Assembly (NCBI GenBank): GCA_945897955.1
Contig: CAMDGQ010000030.1
Span: forward strand, 1-47,839
Source: Tepidiphilus sp. J10
GTDB lineage: Bacteria > Pseudomonadota > Gammaproteobacteria > Burkholderiales > Thiobacillaceae
DNA length: 47,839 nt
Direction of reading: 5' to 3'
Shown: piece by piece, positions 1-7,318 of the stretch
Position numbering within the stretch: the stretch's first letter is position 1
Layout of the letters: the number at the start of each line of letters is the position of its first letter
The notes under the pieces: model-generated
The model's input: only the letters and a program-made list of their open reading frames with translations
Told to the model about the DNA's origin: nothing
Databases searched by the model: none
Made by a program: the position numbers and the translations under genes

Positions 1-161
1 AAGTACACCGGCAAACCCGATAACTGTGCATAGGCCATGGCCTTGGGAACCAGCACCAGCGCGCCGGTAATGCCGGCGATCAGGTCGCCGCGCAACAGCA
101 GCGAGTTGACCGGAAACCAGGCCAGAAAGGGAAAGATGCGAAGGAGCAGCGGGTTGGTCAT
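1..161 (-). CDS. SulP family anion permease, N-terminal fragment (cut by window edge)
   Basis: Reading the minus strand from the ATG at 159-161 gives 53 codons that run off the left edge. The peptide opens MTNPLLLRIFPFLAWFPV and continues with GDLIAGITGALVLVPKAMAY and AQLSGLPVY. This is the cytoplasmic lead and first membrane segment of SulP/SLC26 permeases, and it is colinear with the starts of the two complete SulP proteins at 5129 and 36986. Family members carry sulfate, bicarbonate or other anions as sodium or proton symporters. The gene diverges from a gamma-carbonic anhydrase 160 bp away, which favours a bicarbonate role, but substrate is inferred from context only. Most of the protein, including any STAS domain, lies outside the window. 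Confidence 0.85.
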   Translation of the reverse strand, partial: MTNPLLLRIFPFLAWFPVNSLLLRGDLIAGITGALVLVPKAMAYAQLSGLPVY

Positions 162-257
162 AATTCGGACGCCTATCTAAAGTGTTGCGATTTGTAATGC
201 ACATACACCAAAGTGCAGCAGTTTAGCAAACACTGATAAACCCGCCTAACCCGTTTA

Positions 258-287
258 CCGTCATTCCCGCGCAGGCGGGAATGACGG
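258..287. repeat. REP-like palindrome in the divergent SulP / carbonic anhydrase intergenic region
   Basis: A perfect 13-bp inverted repeat: arms 258-270 (CCGTCATTCCCGC) and 275-287, with a four-base loop GCAG. Palindromes with the core GTCATTCCCGC are scattered through many proteobacterial genomes as intergenic repeats. It has no T-tract on either side. It sits between two divergent genes, so it is unlikely to terminate either; it may be a repeat insertion affecting the upstream region of the carbonic anhydrase gene. Confidence 0.75.
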
Positions 288-323
288 GAGTTAGCCCGAA
301 CTCCACCAAACCAGGAGCATTTC

Positions 324-884
324 ATGATCCGCCGCAACCCGAATGGCGATGTGCCCGTCGTCCACGAATCCGCTTTCGTCGATCCCACCGCCATTCTTTG
401 CGGCAAGGTGATCGTTGAAGAAAACGTCTTCATCGGCCCCTATGCCGTAATCCGTGCCGATGAAGTGGATGAAAACGGCGATATGGAACCCATCGTCATC
501 GGCGCCGGCTCGAACATCCAGGATGGCGTCGTCATTCACTGCAAAGCCGGCGGCGGCGTGGTGATCGGCAGTGAAAGCTCCATCGCGCACCGTTCCATCG
601 TGCACGGCCCGTGCCGCGTCGGCGACAACGTGTTCATCGGCTTCAACTCGGTGCTTTACAACTGCACCGTCGGCAACGGTTCCGTCGTGCGCCATAACGC
701 CGTGGTGGAAGGCTGCAACGTACCGGCGCGGTTCTACATTCCGTCCACCACCAACATCCATTCCGATGCGGAACTGGCGACGATTCAACCGGTTACGCTG
801 GATCAGGCCGGGTTCTCGGAAAGCGTCGCGCAGGCCAATCACGAGCTGGTGAGGGGCTATAAGCGGATACGAAACGAGTTCTGA
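324..884 (+). CDS. Gamma-class carbonic anhydrase family protein (hexapeptide repeat)
   Basis: A 186-residue left-handed beta-helix protein. Repeated hexapeptide-type strands (VIVEEN VFIGPY, VVIGSE, VGDNVFIG, VGNGSVV) run from about residue 20 to 130, followed by a C-terminal helix. Three histidines fit the metal site of gamma-carbonic anhydrases: H72 in VVIHCKAG, and H89 and H94 in AHRSIVHGP, the last two five residues apart as in Cam. The family interconverts CO2 and bicarbonate in the cytoplasm, though many homologues are inactive as isolated. The ATG has AGGAG eight bases upstream. It diverges from a SulP gene, so a job in carbon uptake is plausible. Activity is not provable from sequence; other gamma-CA-fold proteins bind metal without known catalysis. 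Confidence 0.85.
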   Translation: MIRRNPNGDVPVVHESAFVDPTAILCGKVIVEENVFIGPYAVIRADEVDENGDMEPIVIGAGSNIQDGVVIHCKAGGGVVIGSESSIAHRSIVHGPCRVGDNVFIGFNSVLYNCTVGNGSVVRHNAVVEGCNVPARFYIPSTTNIHSDAELATIQPVTLDQAGFSESVAQANHELVRGYKRIRNEF

Positions 885-966
885 ACCGATGATCTGAATT
901 GCATAAAAATTACTCTGGACTTCAGCGGTCTTAGCCCCGGTCTTAGCTCGTATCGCCTTTCTGTAA

Positions 967-989
967 CCATGTCGACATAATCGACATGG
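967..989. promoter_or_regulatory. Palindrome upstream of the cytochrome gene, possible operator
   Basis: A 9-bp perfect inverted repeat, CCATGTCGA and TCGACATGG, separated by CATAA. It ends 39 bases before the cytochrome start codon. The position fits an operator or a 5' leader hairpin. No regulator can be assigned. The lack of a T-run argues against a terminator for the carbonic anhydrase gene upstream. Confidence 0.5.
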
Positions 990-1028
990 CGCGCTTTCGC
1001 TACGCTCTATTTAACCGAGGAGAAAACA

Positions 1029-1496
1029 ATGACTGCGATGAAAACCCTGGCCGTCATCGGTCTGACCACGCTGGTTTCAGCGTGCACCCACACCCCCGCT
1101 GTGACATCCAAGATCACCTACGACAATACGATCCGACAACTGGTGGATAAGCGTTGCTCGGAATGTCATGGCAACGATGCTCCGAGCATGGAAGCGTTCA
1201 AGCAAGACCAGGAAGGGTACAAGACGAAGAAACTCGGCCCGCGCATGGATACTTACGAAAATCTGATGGTCATGGTCAGCGGCAGCGACACCGGCGCGAT
1301 CATGCGTCGCTTGGATGACGGCGCCAATTCCAAGGACAACAAACCCGGCAATATGTACAAATACCTGGGCAGTGACGACGCACAGCGCGCGGCCAACCTG
1401 GCGCTGTTCAAAAGCTGGGTCGGCAGCTGGAACCTGAAAAAGGCCAAGGACATCACCGAGGAAGAACGGAAAGGCGTTCTCGCATTGCGGAATTGA
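1029..1496 (+). CDS. Monoheme c-type cytochrome lipoprotein
   Basis: A 155-residue exported protein. A lipoprotein signal (hydrophobic stretch, lipobox LVSAC with Cys19) is followed by a single heme-binding motif CSECH at residues 43-47. Candidates for the distal heme ligand are the methionines in the MYKYLG and PGNMY region near residue 110. The lipobox predicts anchoring of the mature protein to a membrane facing the periplasm. The start is the ATG preceded by GAGGAG seven bases upstream; a second in-frame ATG three codons later would also retain the signal. It stands alone, convergent with the sigma-54 regulator gene. It likely shuttles electrons in respiration or sulfur oxidation, but no specific partner is indicated. 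Confidence 0.8.
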   Translation: MTAMKTLAVIGLTTLVSACTHTPAVTSKITYDNTIRQLVDKRCSECHGNDAPSMEAFKQDQEGYKTKKLGPRMDTYENLMVMVSGSDTGAIMRRLDDGANSKDNKPGNMYKYLGSDDAQRAANLALFKSWVGSWNLKKAKDITEEERKGVLALRN

Positions 1497-1576
1497 ACCG
1501 AGCCCCGCTGTCTGACGCTCTCACACAACAAACCGGAGGCAGGACCGAAAGACGGCGTCAACCTTCGATCCGCACG

Positions 1577-2932
1577 TCAGGCGGTTTCCTTGATCTCATA
1601 CCGCTTCAACTTCCGCCACAACGAAACCCGGTCGATGCCCAACATCGACGCGGCCAGGGTCTGGTTACCGTGGGCTTCTTCCAGCACCCAGAGGATGTAG
1701 TCGCGTTCCTGTTCTTCCAGCGGGATGACGCGGCCGTCGCGGCGGCGGAAGGCGCGGATGCTGAGGTCGCGCAGGTCGTCGGGCAGGTGGGCGGCTTCGA
1801 GGGTGTCACCCTGGCAGATGGCGACGCCGCGTTCGACGATGTTTTCAAGTTCGCGCACGTTGCCGGGGAAGTCGTAGGCCTTGAGCAGGCCGAGGGCTTC
1901 TTCCGAGATCCTGCGTACCGGCTTGCCCATCACCGGCGCGGCGCGGTCGAGGAAATGTTGCGCCAGCAGCGGGATGTCTTCGCGCCGTTGCGACAACGGC
2001 GGGATGTGCAGGTTGACGACGTTGAGGCGGAAGTAGAGATCCTGCCGGAAGCGGCCTTCCGCGACCCAGTCCTTCATGTTGCGGTTGCTGGCGGCGATGA
2101 AGCGCACGTCCACTTTCAGCGGGCGGGTGCCGCCCACCGGCAGCACTTCCTTTTCCTGGATCACGCGCAGCAGTTTGACCTGCATGGCAAGCGACATTTC
2201 GGTGACTTCGTCGAGGAACAACGTGCCGCCATGCGCCGCGACGAGCAGGCCGGTCTTGCCGATCGCGCCGGTGAAGGCGCCTTTTTCGTGGCCGAACAGT
2301 TCGTTGGCGAGCAGTTCCTCGTTGAACGCGCCGCAGTTGACGGCGAGAAACGGTCCATCGGCACGGCCGCCGTTGTCGTGCAGACAACGCGCGAACAATT
2401 CCTTGCCGGTACCCGATTCGCCGGTGATCAGCACGTTGCAGCCGGTGGGCGCGACCTGGCGCGCCATGTCGAGCAGCTTCTGCATGCCGCCGTCGCGGGT
2501 GATGACGCGAGTGCGGCCCTCGAAGGCGTCGAGCTGGGCGCGCAGGGCGCGGTTTTCCCGCTTAAGACGGACTTTTTCCAGCGCTTCGGCCACTGTCTGG
2601 CGTACTTCATCGAGACGAAACGGTTTGGCGATGTAATGGAAGGCGCCCTCCTTCATCGCCGCGACGGCCGATTCCAGCGTGGCAAAGCCGGTAATCATGA
2701 TGACCTCGGTATCTGGATGTTGCGATTTGCAGCGACGCAGCAAATGCATGCCATCGACCTTGTCCATTTTCATGTCGGTCAGCACCAGATCGAACGGCTG
2801 CGCGTCGAGCAGTTCCAGCGCATGGCTGCCGCTTTGCGTCGGGGTGATGGCATAGCCCTCCCTGGCGAGGACATGTTCCAGGTTGCGCAGGGCGATGCGC
2901 TCGTCATCGACGAGGAGAAGGCGGGCGGTCAT
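1577..2932 (-). CDS. Sigma-54-dependent response regulator (NtrC family), module A
   Basis: A 451-residue regulator with three parts. The receiver domain (about 1-120) has phospho-acceptor Asp53 in LVLTDMKM. The AAA+ domain (about 140-370) has Walker A GESGTGKE and the sigma-54 contact loop GAFTGA. The C-terminal Fis-type helix-turn-helix ends in GIDRVSLWRKLKRYE. The start at 2932 is chosen because MTARLLLVDDE is the receiver's natural beginning; the reading frame is open further upstream but the extension is low-complexity. It lies 28 bp downstream of its partner kinase gene. It is clearly paralogous to the regulator at 21205-22584. A sigma-54-type promoter at 4514-4530 drives the divergent SulP/DAB operon and is the obvious target, although this is inference. 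Confidence 0.93.
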   Translation of the reverse strand: MTARLLLVDDERIALRNLEHVLAREGYAITPTQSGSHALELLDAQPFDLVLTDMKMDKVDGMHLLRRCKSQHPDTEVIMITGFATLESAVAAMKEGAFHYIAKPFRLDEVRQTVAEALEKVRLKRENRALRAQLDAFEGRTRVITRDGGMQKLLDMARQVAPTGCNVLITGESGTGKELFARCLHDNGGRADGPFLAVNCGAFNEELLANELFGHEKGAFTGAIGKTGLLVAAHGGTLFLDEVTEMSLAMQVKLLRVIQEKEVLPVGGTRPLKVDVRFIAASNRNMKDWVAEGRFRQDLYFRLNVVNLHIPPLSQRREDIPLLAQHFLDRAAPVMGKPVRRISEEALGLLKAYDFPGNVRELENIVERGVAICQGDTLEAAHLPDDLRDLSIRAFRRRDGRVIPLEEQERDYILWVLEEAHGNQTLAASMLGIDRVSLWRKLKRYEIKETA

Positions 2933-2960
2933 GGGGAACTCAACATTCAAAATTGTTAAT

Positions 2961-4415
2961 TCAACATTCCGTCGGTCCCGCCGGCAGCCGGACACGGAAT
3001 TCCGCACCGCCTTCCGGACGGTTGGCAACGCTGATGCAACCGCCATGTTCTTCGATGATTTCGAAGGCGATGAACAGGCCGAGGCCGCTGCCGTGGCCGA
3101 TGGCCTTGGTGGTGAAGAAGGGGTCGAACACGCGCGGCAGCAACTCGGGCGGGATGCCGGGGCCGCTGTCGGCGATGGCAAGCTCGATTGCCGCCATGCC
3201 GGGGCGGCATTGGCCGGCTTGAACGACGTGGCCTTCGCTGGTTCCAGCCACGCCGGCGCGGGCGGAGATGGCCAGTTCGCCGCCTATGTCGCCCTGCTCG
3301 GCCATGGCATCCCAGGCGTTGACGACGAGATTGAGCAGGACTTGTTGCAGACGCGGACGGTCGCCCAGCACCGTCAGTTCGGGCGCGATGTCGAGGCGGA
3401 TTTCGACGCCGGGCGGACGTTTCGATTTGAGGAAGCGCAGGGTTTCCTCCACCAGTTCGGCCAGAGCGATCGGCGCCGGCTTGAATTCGCGGTCGCCTGC
3501 GTAATCCAGCAGAGCGCGCACGATGCGGCGCGCGCGCAGGGTTTCGGCGTCGATGTCTTCGATCAGTTGGCGGTGAAATGCCGGCTCGATGTCGGGGTCT
3601 TCGCGCAGGATCTGCGCCGACGAGGAAATATTGGATAGCGGGTTGTTCAATTCATGCGCCACGCCGGAAAGCAGGGTGCCGAGCGAGGCCAGTTTTTCCG
3701 CGCGGACAAGAGTGTGCTGGCGGCGTTCCAGTTCATCCAGGACGTGATTGAACGCGGCGGCGAGCGAGATGAACTCACGCTCGCGGCTGTCCAGCGCCAG
3801 GCGCGCGAGATGGCCGCTGGCCACCGCCTGCATGCGCGTTTCCATGTCCCGCAACGGGCGCGTGACCTGGCGGGCAAGCAGCACGCCGGTCAGCACCAGC
3901 AGGCTCGCCACCAGCGCCAGCCAGAACAGCAGGTTGCGTTGATGCGCGGCAAGGGCGCTGTTGAGCGACTGGCGTTCCAGCGCCGCGAGGCGTTCGCCCA
4001 TGGTGACCACGCGATTGCCGAGCGCACGCGCGGCATCGGCAACGCCTTCATCCTCGGGGGATTGCGCATGCGCGGCCATCGCCACGGTATAGCGCACCAG
4101 ATCGTTCTCCAGCCCGGCAGCCGAACCGGCTCCGGCGAGGCTGTCGATGTCGGCGGCATCGCGGCGCAACAGCTCGCGCGTGCGCGCAGCGAAGCGGGCG
4201 TGATCGACCAGATCGCCTGCCTGACCATAGAGGAAATGGTTCTTCTCGAAGCGGCGCATCTCCAGCGTGGCATCGGCCAGTTCGGACACTTTGCTGCCTT
4301 CGCGCGCCTTGTCAGAGATGCGATCGAGTTCGATCAATGCCACCGCCGACAGGCCGACGATCAGCGCGGCGAGCGCGAGATAGACGAAAACAATTTTGGC
4401 TTGCAGCGATCGCAT
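2961..4415 (-). CDS. Membrane sensor histidine kinase, module A
   Basis: A 484-residue kinase. TM1 is at about 6-30. A periplasmic helical region follows with the signature EMRRFEKNHFLY at about 52-63, resembling helical-bundle (HBM/4HB-like) sensor domains. TM2 is at about 162-181 and a HAMP linker at 182-235. The HisKA domain has phospho-acceptor His254 in GVAHELNNPLSN. The C-terminal ATPase has the N box LNLVVNAWDA and G boxes ADSGPGIPPEL and GHGSGLGLF. The start is ATG 4415 (MRSLQAKIVF); an upstream in-frame start at 4457 would add 14 unlikely residues. It pairs with the sigma-54 regulator immediately downstream and is paralogous to the kinase at 19727. The ligand is unknown. Confidence 0.92.
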   Translation of the reverse strand: MRSLQAKIVFVYLALAALIVGLSAVALIELDRISDKAREGSKVSELADATLEMRRFEKNHFLYGQAGDLVDHARFAARTRELLRRDAADIDSLAGAGSAAGLENDLVRYTVAMAAHAQSPEDEGVADAARALGNRVVTMGERLAALERQSLNSALAAHQRNLLFWLALVASLLVLTGVLLARQVTRPLRDMETRMQAVASGHLARLALDSREREFISLAAAFNHVLDELERRQHTLVRAEKLASLGTLLSGVAHELNNPLSNISSSAQILREDPDIEPAFHRQLIEDIDAETLRARRIVRALLDYAGDREFKPAPIALAELVEETLRFLKSKRPPGVEIRLDIAPELTVLGDRPRLQQVLLNLVVNAWDAMAEQGDIGGELAISARAGVAGTSEGHVVQAGQCRPGMAAIELAIADSGPGIPPELLPRVFDPFFTTKAIGHGSGLGLFIAFEIIEEHGGCISVANRPEGGAEFRVRLPAGPTEC

Positions 4416-4424
4416 GGCGCGAAG

Positions 4425-4445
4425 TGTAACAACGATGTTGCAACA
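4425..4445. promoter_or_regulatory. Candidate enhancer site for the module A regulator
   Basis: The stretch contains a perfect 10-bp palindrome TGTTGCAACA (4436-4445) next to a GTAACAAC half-like element, just upstream of the kinase start. Related GTTGTAA and TGTTAC sequences recur at about 4468-4500. It lies roughly 95-115 bp upstream of the start predicted from the sigma-54 promoter at 4514-4530, the usual distance for an enhancer-binding protein. Assignment to the adjacent regulator is inference. Confidence 0.4.
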
Positions 4446-4513
4446 TGCAACTATCAAAATTTCATGCTGTTGTAATGGTCCTTTAATTTCAATGTGTTAC
4501 CAGAACAAGTGGA

Positions 4514-4530
4514 CTGGCACGCTTGATGCT
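4514..4530 (+). promoter_or_regulatory. Sigma-54 (-24/-12) promoter for the SulP/DAB operon
   Basis: CTGGCACGCTTGATGCT matches the consensus YTGGCACG-N4-TTGCW, with GG and GC exactly 12 bases apart; the -12 box is ATGCT rather than TTGCT. Transcription would start near 4540, about 24 bases before the first small gene. The gene for a sigma-54-dependent regulator lies divergently beside it. Confidence 0.7.
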
Positions 4531-4563
4531 TTAAGCAACACGACCTCATCACCCGCCATCGCC

Positions 4564-4740
4564 ATGTACCGCACACCGCAGCAGACCTATCTCGCCGAAC
4601 GCATGAACTCCGCCGCCGGGCTCGGCTGGCAGATGGACCAGACCGAATCGACCTGGTTCGGCCTGTTCCGCTTCCTGTTCGTTGGCTGGTCGCGCATTGC
4701 CGGTCTGTTCCTGCCGCGTCGTCTGCACGCTACCCGCTGA
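4564..4740 (+). CDS. Small 58-residue protein heading the SulP/DAB operon
   Basis: I do not recognise this protein. The peptide starts MYRTPQQTYLAERMNSAAGL and has a hydrophobic, aromatic-rich C-terminal half (TWFGLFRFLFVGWSRIAGLF) ending in basic residues. That composition suggests a membrane-associated amphipathic or single-helix peptide. It is the first reading frame after the sigma-54 promoter and ends 7 bp before the next gene. There is no good ribosome-binding site before the ATG, and the predicted leader is only about 24 bases. A possible role as a small accessory subunit of the transporter is speculative. Confidence 0.45.
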   Translation: MYRTPQQTYLAERMNSAAGLGWQMDQTESTWFGLFRFLFVGWSRIAGLFLPRRLHATR

Positions 4741-4747
4741 TCTCGCC

Positions 4748-5122
4748 GTGAAACGTCGCGTCGTCGTTGCCTTGCGCCCGGTTTCGCCGGTAGCGCGCCT
4801 GTTGCAGGTGGGCGCCGGGCTGAGTCGCCGGATGGAGGCTGAACTTGAAGTTCTGGCCGATCCGACGCGGCCGGACTGGGCCGACATCGAGGCACGACTG
4901 GCCGGGCTGGAAGGCGAAGGCGTGTCCTGCCGTCTGACGCCGGCGCCCGGACTCGATGCGCGCCAGGTTGTCGAACATGCCAGACGGCACGAATGCGTCG
5001 CCTCCGTAGTGGTCGGCCGTCCCGCCGCCTGGGCCGGTGAAGGCCATGTCGACCCCTGGAGCAAGCTGGAATGTCCGCTCGTCGCGGCCTCCGATCACCC
5101 CGATTTACCTGAAGAAAAGTAG
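4748..5122 (+). CDS. Degenerate universal-stress-like protein
   Basis: A 124-residue alpha/beta protein beginning at GTG 4748. It opens KRRVVVALRPVSPVARLL, then GLSRRMEAELEVL, and later ASVVVGRPAAW and CPLVAAS, the strand-helix order of a USP (adenine nucleotide alpha-hydrolase-like) fold. The ATP-binding signature G-x2-G-x9-G-S/T is not present, so nucleotide binding is doubtful. It sits between the 58-residue gene and SulP (6 bp before the SulP start). A second degenerate USP-like gene heads the sigma-54 operon of module B, so such proteins appear to travel with these transporters, perhaps as regulatory partners. Family assignment is moderate. Confidence 0.65.
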   Translation: MKRRVVVALRPVSPVARLLQVGAGLSRRMEAELEVLADPTRPDWADIEARLAGLEGEGVSCRLTPAPGLDARQVVEHARRHECVASVVVGRPAAWAGEGHVDPWSKLECPLVAASDHPDLPEEK

Positions 5123-5128
5123 TCAGCC

Positions 5129-7252
5129 ATGCAAAAAATCGCTCGTTTCCTCCCCTTCCTGCGCTGGTTCCCGATGCAGGGGGACGCCATCCGCACCGAC
5201 TTCATGGCCGGCCTCACCGTCGCGCTGGTGTTGATTCCGCAGTCGATGGCGTATGCGCAACTTGCCGGTCTGCCGGCCTACTACGGTTTGTACGCGGCAT
5301 TTCTGCCGGTGGCGGTGGCAGCGCTGTGGGGTTCATCCAATCAGTTGGGTACCGGCCCGGTGGCAGTGGTTTCCCTGCTGACCGCCTCCAGCCTGGCGAC
5401 GCTGGCCGCGCCCGGTTCCGAGGCATTCGTCGCGCTGGCGATCATGCTGTCGCTGCTGGTCGGCATCATTCAGTTGACGCTTGGCGTGTTCAAGCTGGGC
5501 GTCATCGTCAATTTCCTGTCGCATCCGGTCATCGTCGGCTTCACCAACGCGGCGGCGATCATCATCGCGCTGTCGCAGGTATCCAAGCTGTTCGGCGTGC
5601 CGATGGGACGCAGCGAACATTTCATGCATGACATCGTCGGCGTGTTCAAGCAGATCGGCGATACGCATCTGCCAACGCTGGCGATGGGCGTAACGGCCAT
5701 CGCGATCATGTGGGGCATCAAGAAATACAAACCGAAACTGCCCGGCGTGCTGATTGCGGTAGCGCTGACCACTGTGGTGTCCTATGGCATCGGCTTCGAG
5801 AAGAAGGCGACTCTGCCGATCGACGAAGTGTCCGATCCGCAGATCGTTTCGATGCTGATCGAGTACGAGGCCGCCGAGAAGGAACTCGTCTCGGTCAAGG
5901 AAAATGCGCTCGCCAATGAATCCGAAGCGAAGAAGCTGGAACAGCAGAGCCCGCGCAACGAACAATTCATCCTGGCCCTGCGCTACCAGTCCGATCTGTT
6001 GAACGCGCAATCCCGCGTGCTCGAAGCCAGCAATGGCAAGCGCCTGAAGGAACTGCGCAAATTCCGCTTCCAGCGTGAAGTTCTGGCGGACGGCAAAGCC
6101 GGCGGCCTGCACCGCGAGGGCGCCATTCCGGCCAGCCTGAAAACCGACGGCGAGGCCTGGCAGATCACCAAGGTCGCCAAGGGCGAAATCAGGCTGGCCG
6201 GCGGCGGCGAAGTCGTCGGCAGCATCCCGGAAGGCCTGCCCAGCATCGCCATGCCGACGCTGGACATGAGCAACCTGGCCACGCTGTTGTCCGCCGCACT
6301 GGTGATTTCCCTGGTCGGCTTCATGGAAGCCATCTCCATCGCCAAGGCCATCGCCGCCAAAACCAAGCAGCGTCTGGACCCGAATCAGGAATTGATCGGC
6401 CAGGGCCTGTCCAACATCGTCGGCTCGATGACGCAGGCGTTCCCGGTTTCCGGCTCGTTCTCGCGCTCGGCGGTTAACATGAACTCGGGCGCCAAGACCG
6501 GCATGAGCTCGGTCTACACCGCCATCCTGGTGCTGATCACGCTGCTGTTCCTGACGCCGCTGCTGTACCACCTGCCGCAGGCCGTGCTGGCCGCAATCAT
6601 CATCATGGCGGTCATCGGGCTGGTCAACGTCGAGGCAGTGAAGCACGCCTGGCACGCCAACAAGCATGACGGCGCGGCTTCCATCGTCACATTCTTCGCC
6701 ACCATGGCCTTCGCGCCGCATCTGGACAATGGCATCATCGTCGGCGCCGGCCTGGCGCTGATCCTGTTCCTGATGCGCACGATGAAACCGCGCGTGGCGC
6801 AACTCGGCCGCTTCACCGACGGCACCCTGCGCGACATCAAGGTCAACCCCGGCATTCCGACCAGCGAACATGTGGTGGCCATGCGGTTCGACGGGCAACT
6901 CTATTTCGCCAACGTGTCCTACTTCGAGGACACCATCCTGTCGGTGCTGTCCGATCATCCCAAGGCCAAATTCTTTCTGGTGGTCGGCGACGGCATCAAC
7001 CAGCTCGACGCCTCCGGCGAGGAAGTCATTCACCACCTGGTCACCCGACTTAAGGACGCCGGCGTCACGCTGGTCTTCTCCGGCCTGAAGAAGCAGGTGC
7101 TCGACGTGATGCGCGCCACCGGCCTGTTCGACCTGATCACCCAGGCCAACATCTTCGCGACCGAAGATCGGGCCATCGCCGCAATCTATGAACGTCTCGG
7201 CGATGACGCGAAAGACGATCTGTTCTGTGCGGTGAAACCGGCCGCAGCCTGA
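5129..7252 (+). CDS. SulP family permease with STAS domain and coiled-coil insertion
   Basis: A 707-residue inner-membrane anion transporter. The SulP core starts with GLTVALVLIPQSMAYAQLAG (residues 28-47) and includes GFTNAAAIIIALSQ and, late in the core, GSFSRSAVNMNSGAKTG. A C-terminal STAS domain occupies about 570-700. An insertion at about residues 225-360 is unusual: a charged, probably coiled-coil segment rich in Glu, Lys, Leu and Ala, ending in GGGEVVGSIPEGLPS where the conserved core resumes. The SulP at 36986 has the same insertion. Placement ahead of a DAB cluster points to bicarbonate; sulfate cannot be excluded. It is co-directional with the USP-like gene 6 bp upstream. Confidence 0.93.
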   Translation: MQKIARFLPFLRWFPMQGDAIRTDFMAGLTVALVLIPQSMAYAQLAGLPAYYGLYAAFLPVAVAALWGSSNQLGTGPVAVVSLLTASSLATLAAPGSEAFVALAIMLSLLVGIIQLTLGVFKLGVIVNFLSHPVIVGFTNAAAIIIALSQVSKLFGVPMGRSEHFMHDIVGVFKQIGDTHLPTLAMGVTAIAIMWGIKKYKPKLPGVLIAVALTTVVSYGIGFEKKATLPIDEVSDPQIVSMLIEYEAAEKELVSVKENALANESEAKKLEQQSPRNEQFILALRYQSDLLNAQSRVLEASNGKRLKELRKFRFQREVLADGKAGGLHREGAIPASLKTDGEAWQITKVAKGEIRLAGGGEVVGSIPEGLPSIAMPTLDMSNLATLLSAALVISLVGFMEAISIAKAIAAKTKQRLDPNQELIGQGLSNIVGSMTQAFPVSGSFSRSAVNMNSGAKTGMSSVYTAILVLITLLFLTPLLYHLPQAVLAAIIIMAVIGLVNVEAVKHAWHANKHDGAASIVTFFATMAFAPHLDNGIIVGAGLALILFLMRTMKPRVAQLGRFTDGTLRDIKVNPGIPTSEHVVAMRFDGQLYFANVSYFEDTILSVLSDHPKAKFFLVVGDGINQLDASGEEVIHHLVTRLKDAGVTLVFSGLKKQVLDVMRATGLFDLITQANIFATEDRAIAAIYERLGDDAKDDLFCAVKPAAA

Positions 7253-7260
7253 ACAATGCA

Positions 7261-7284
7261 GCCCTTTCCGTGCGCGGAAAGGGC
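7261..7284 (+). terminator. Strong hairpin between SulP and the DAB cluster
   Basis: A perfect 10-bp stem (GCCCTTTCCG at 7261-7270, CGGAAAGGGC at 7275-7284) with loop TGCG, nine bases after the SulP stop. The downstream sequence GAAAATTTCG is only weakly T-rich, so termination would be partial. Since no obvious new promoter follows before 7319, it may tune expression of the DAB genes or protect the SulP message. Confidence 0.55.
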
Positions 7285-7318
7285 GAAAATTTCGATGTTC
7301 AACCCTTAAAATCCCCTC

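Noticed and set aside
1493-2959. Long plus-strand open frame opposite the module A regulator
   Set aside because: Its translation is low-information (Gln, Arg, Ala, His-rich) and exactly mirrors a real sigma-54 regulator; high GC creates such antisense frames.
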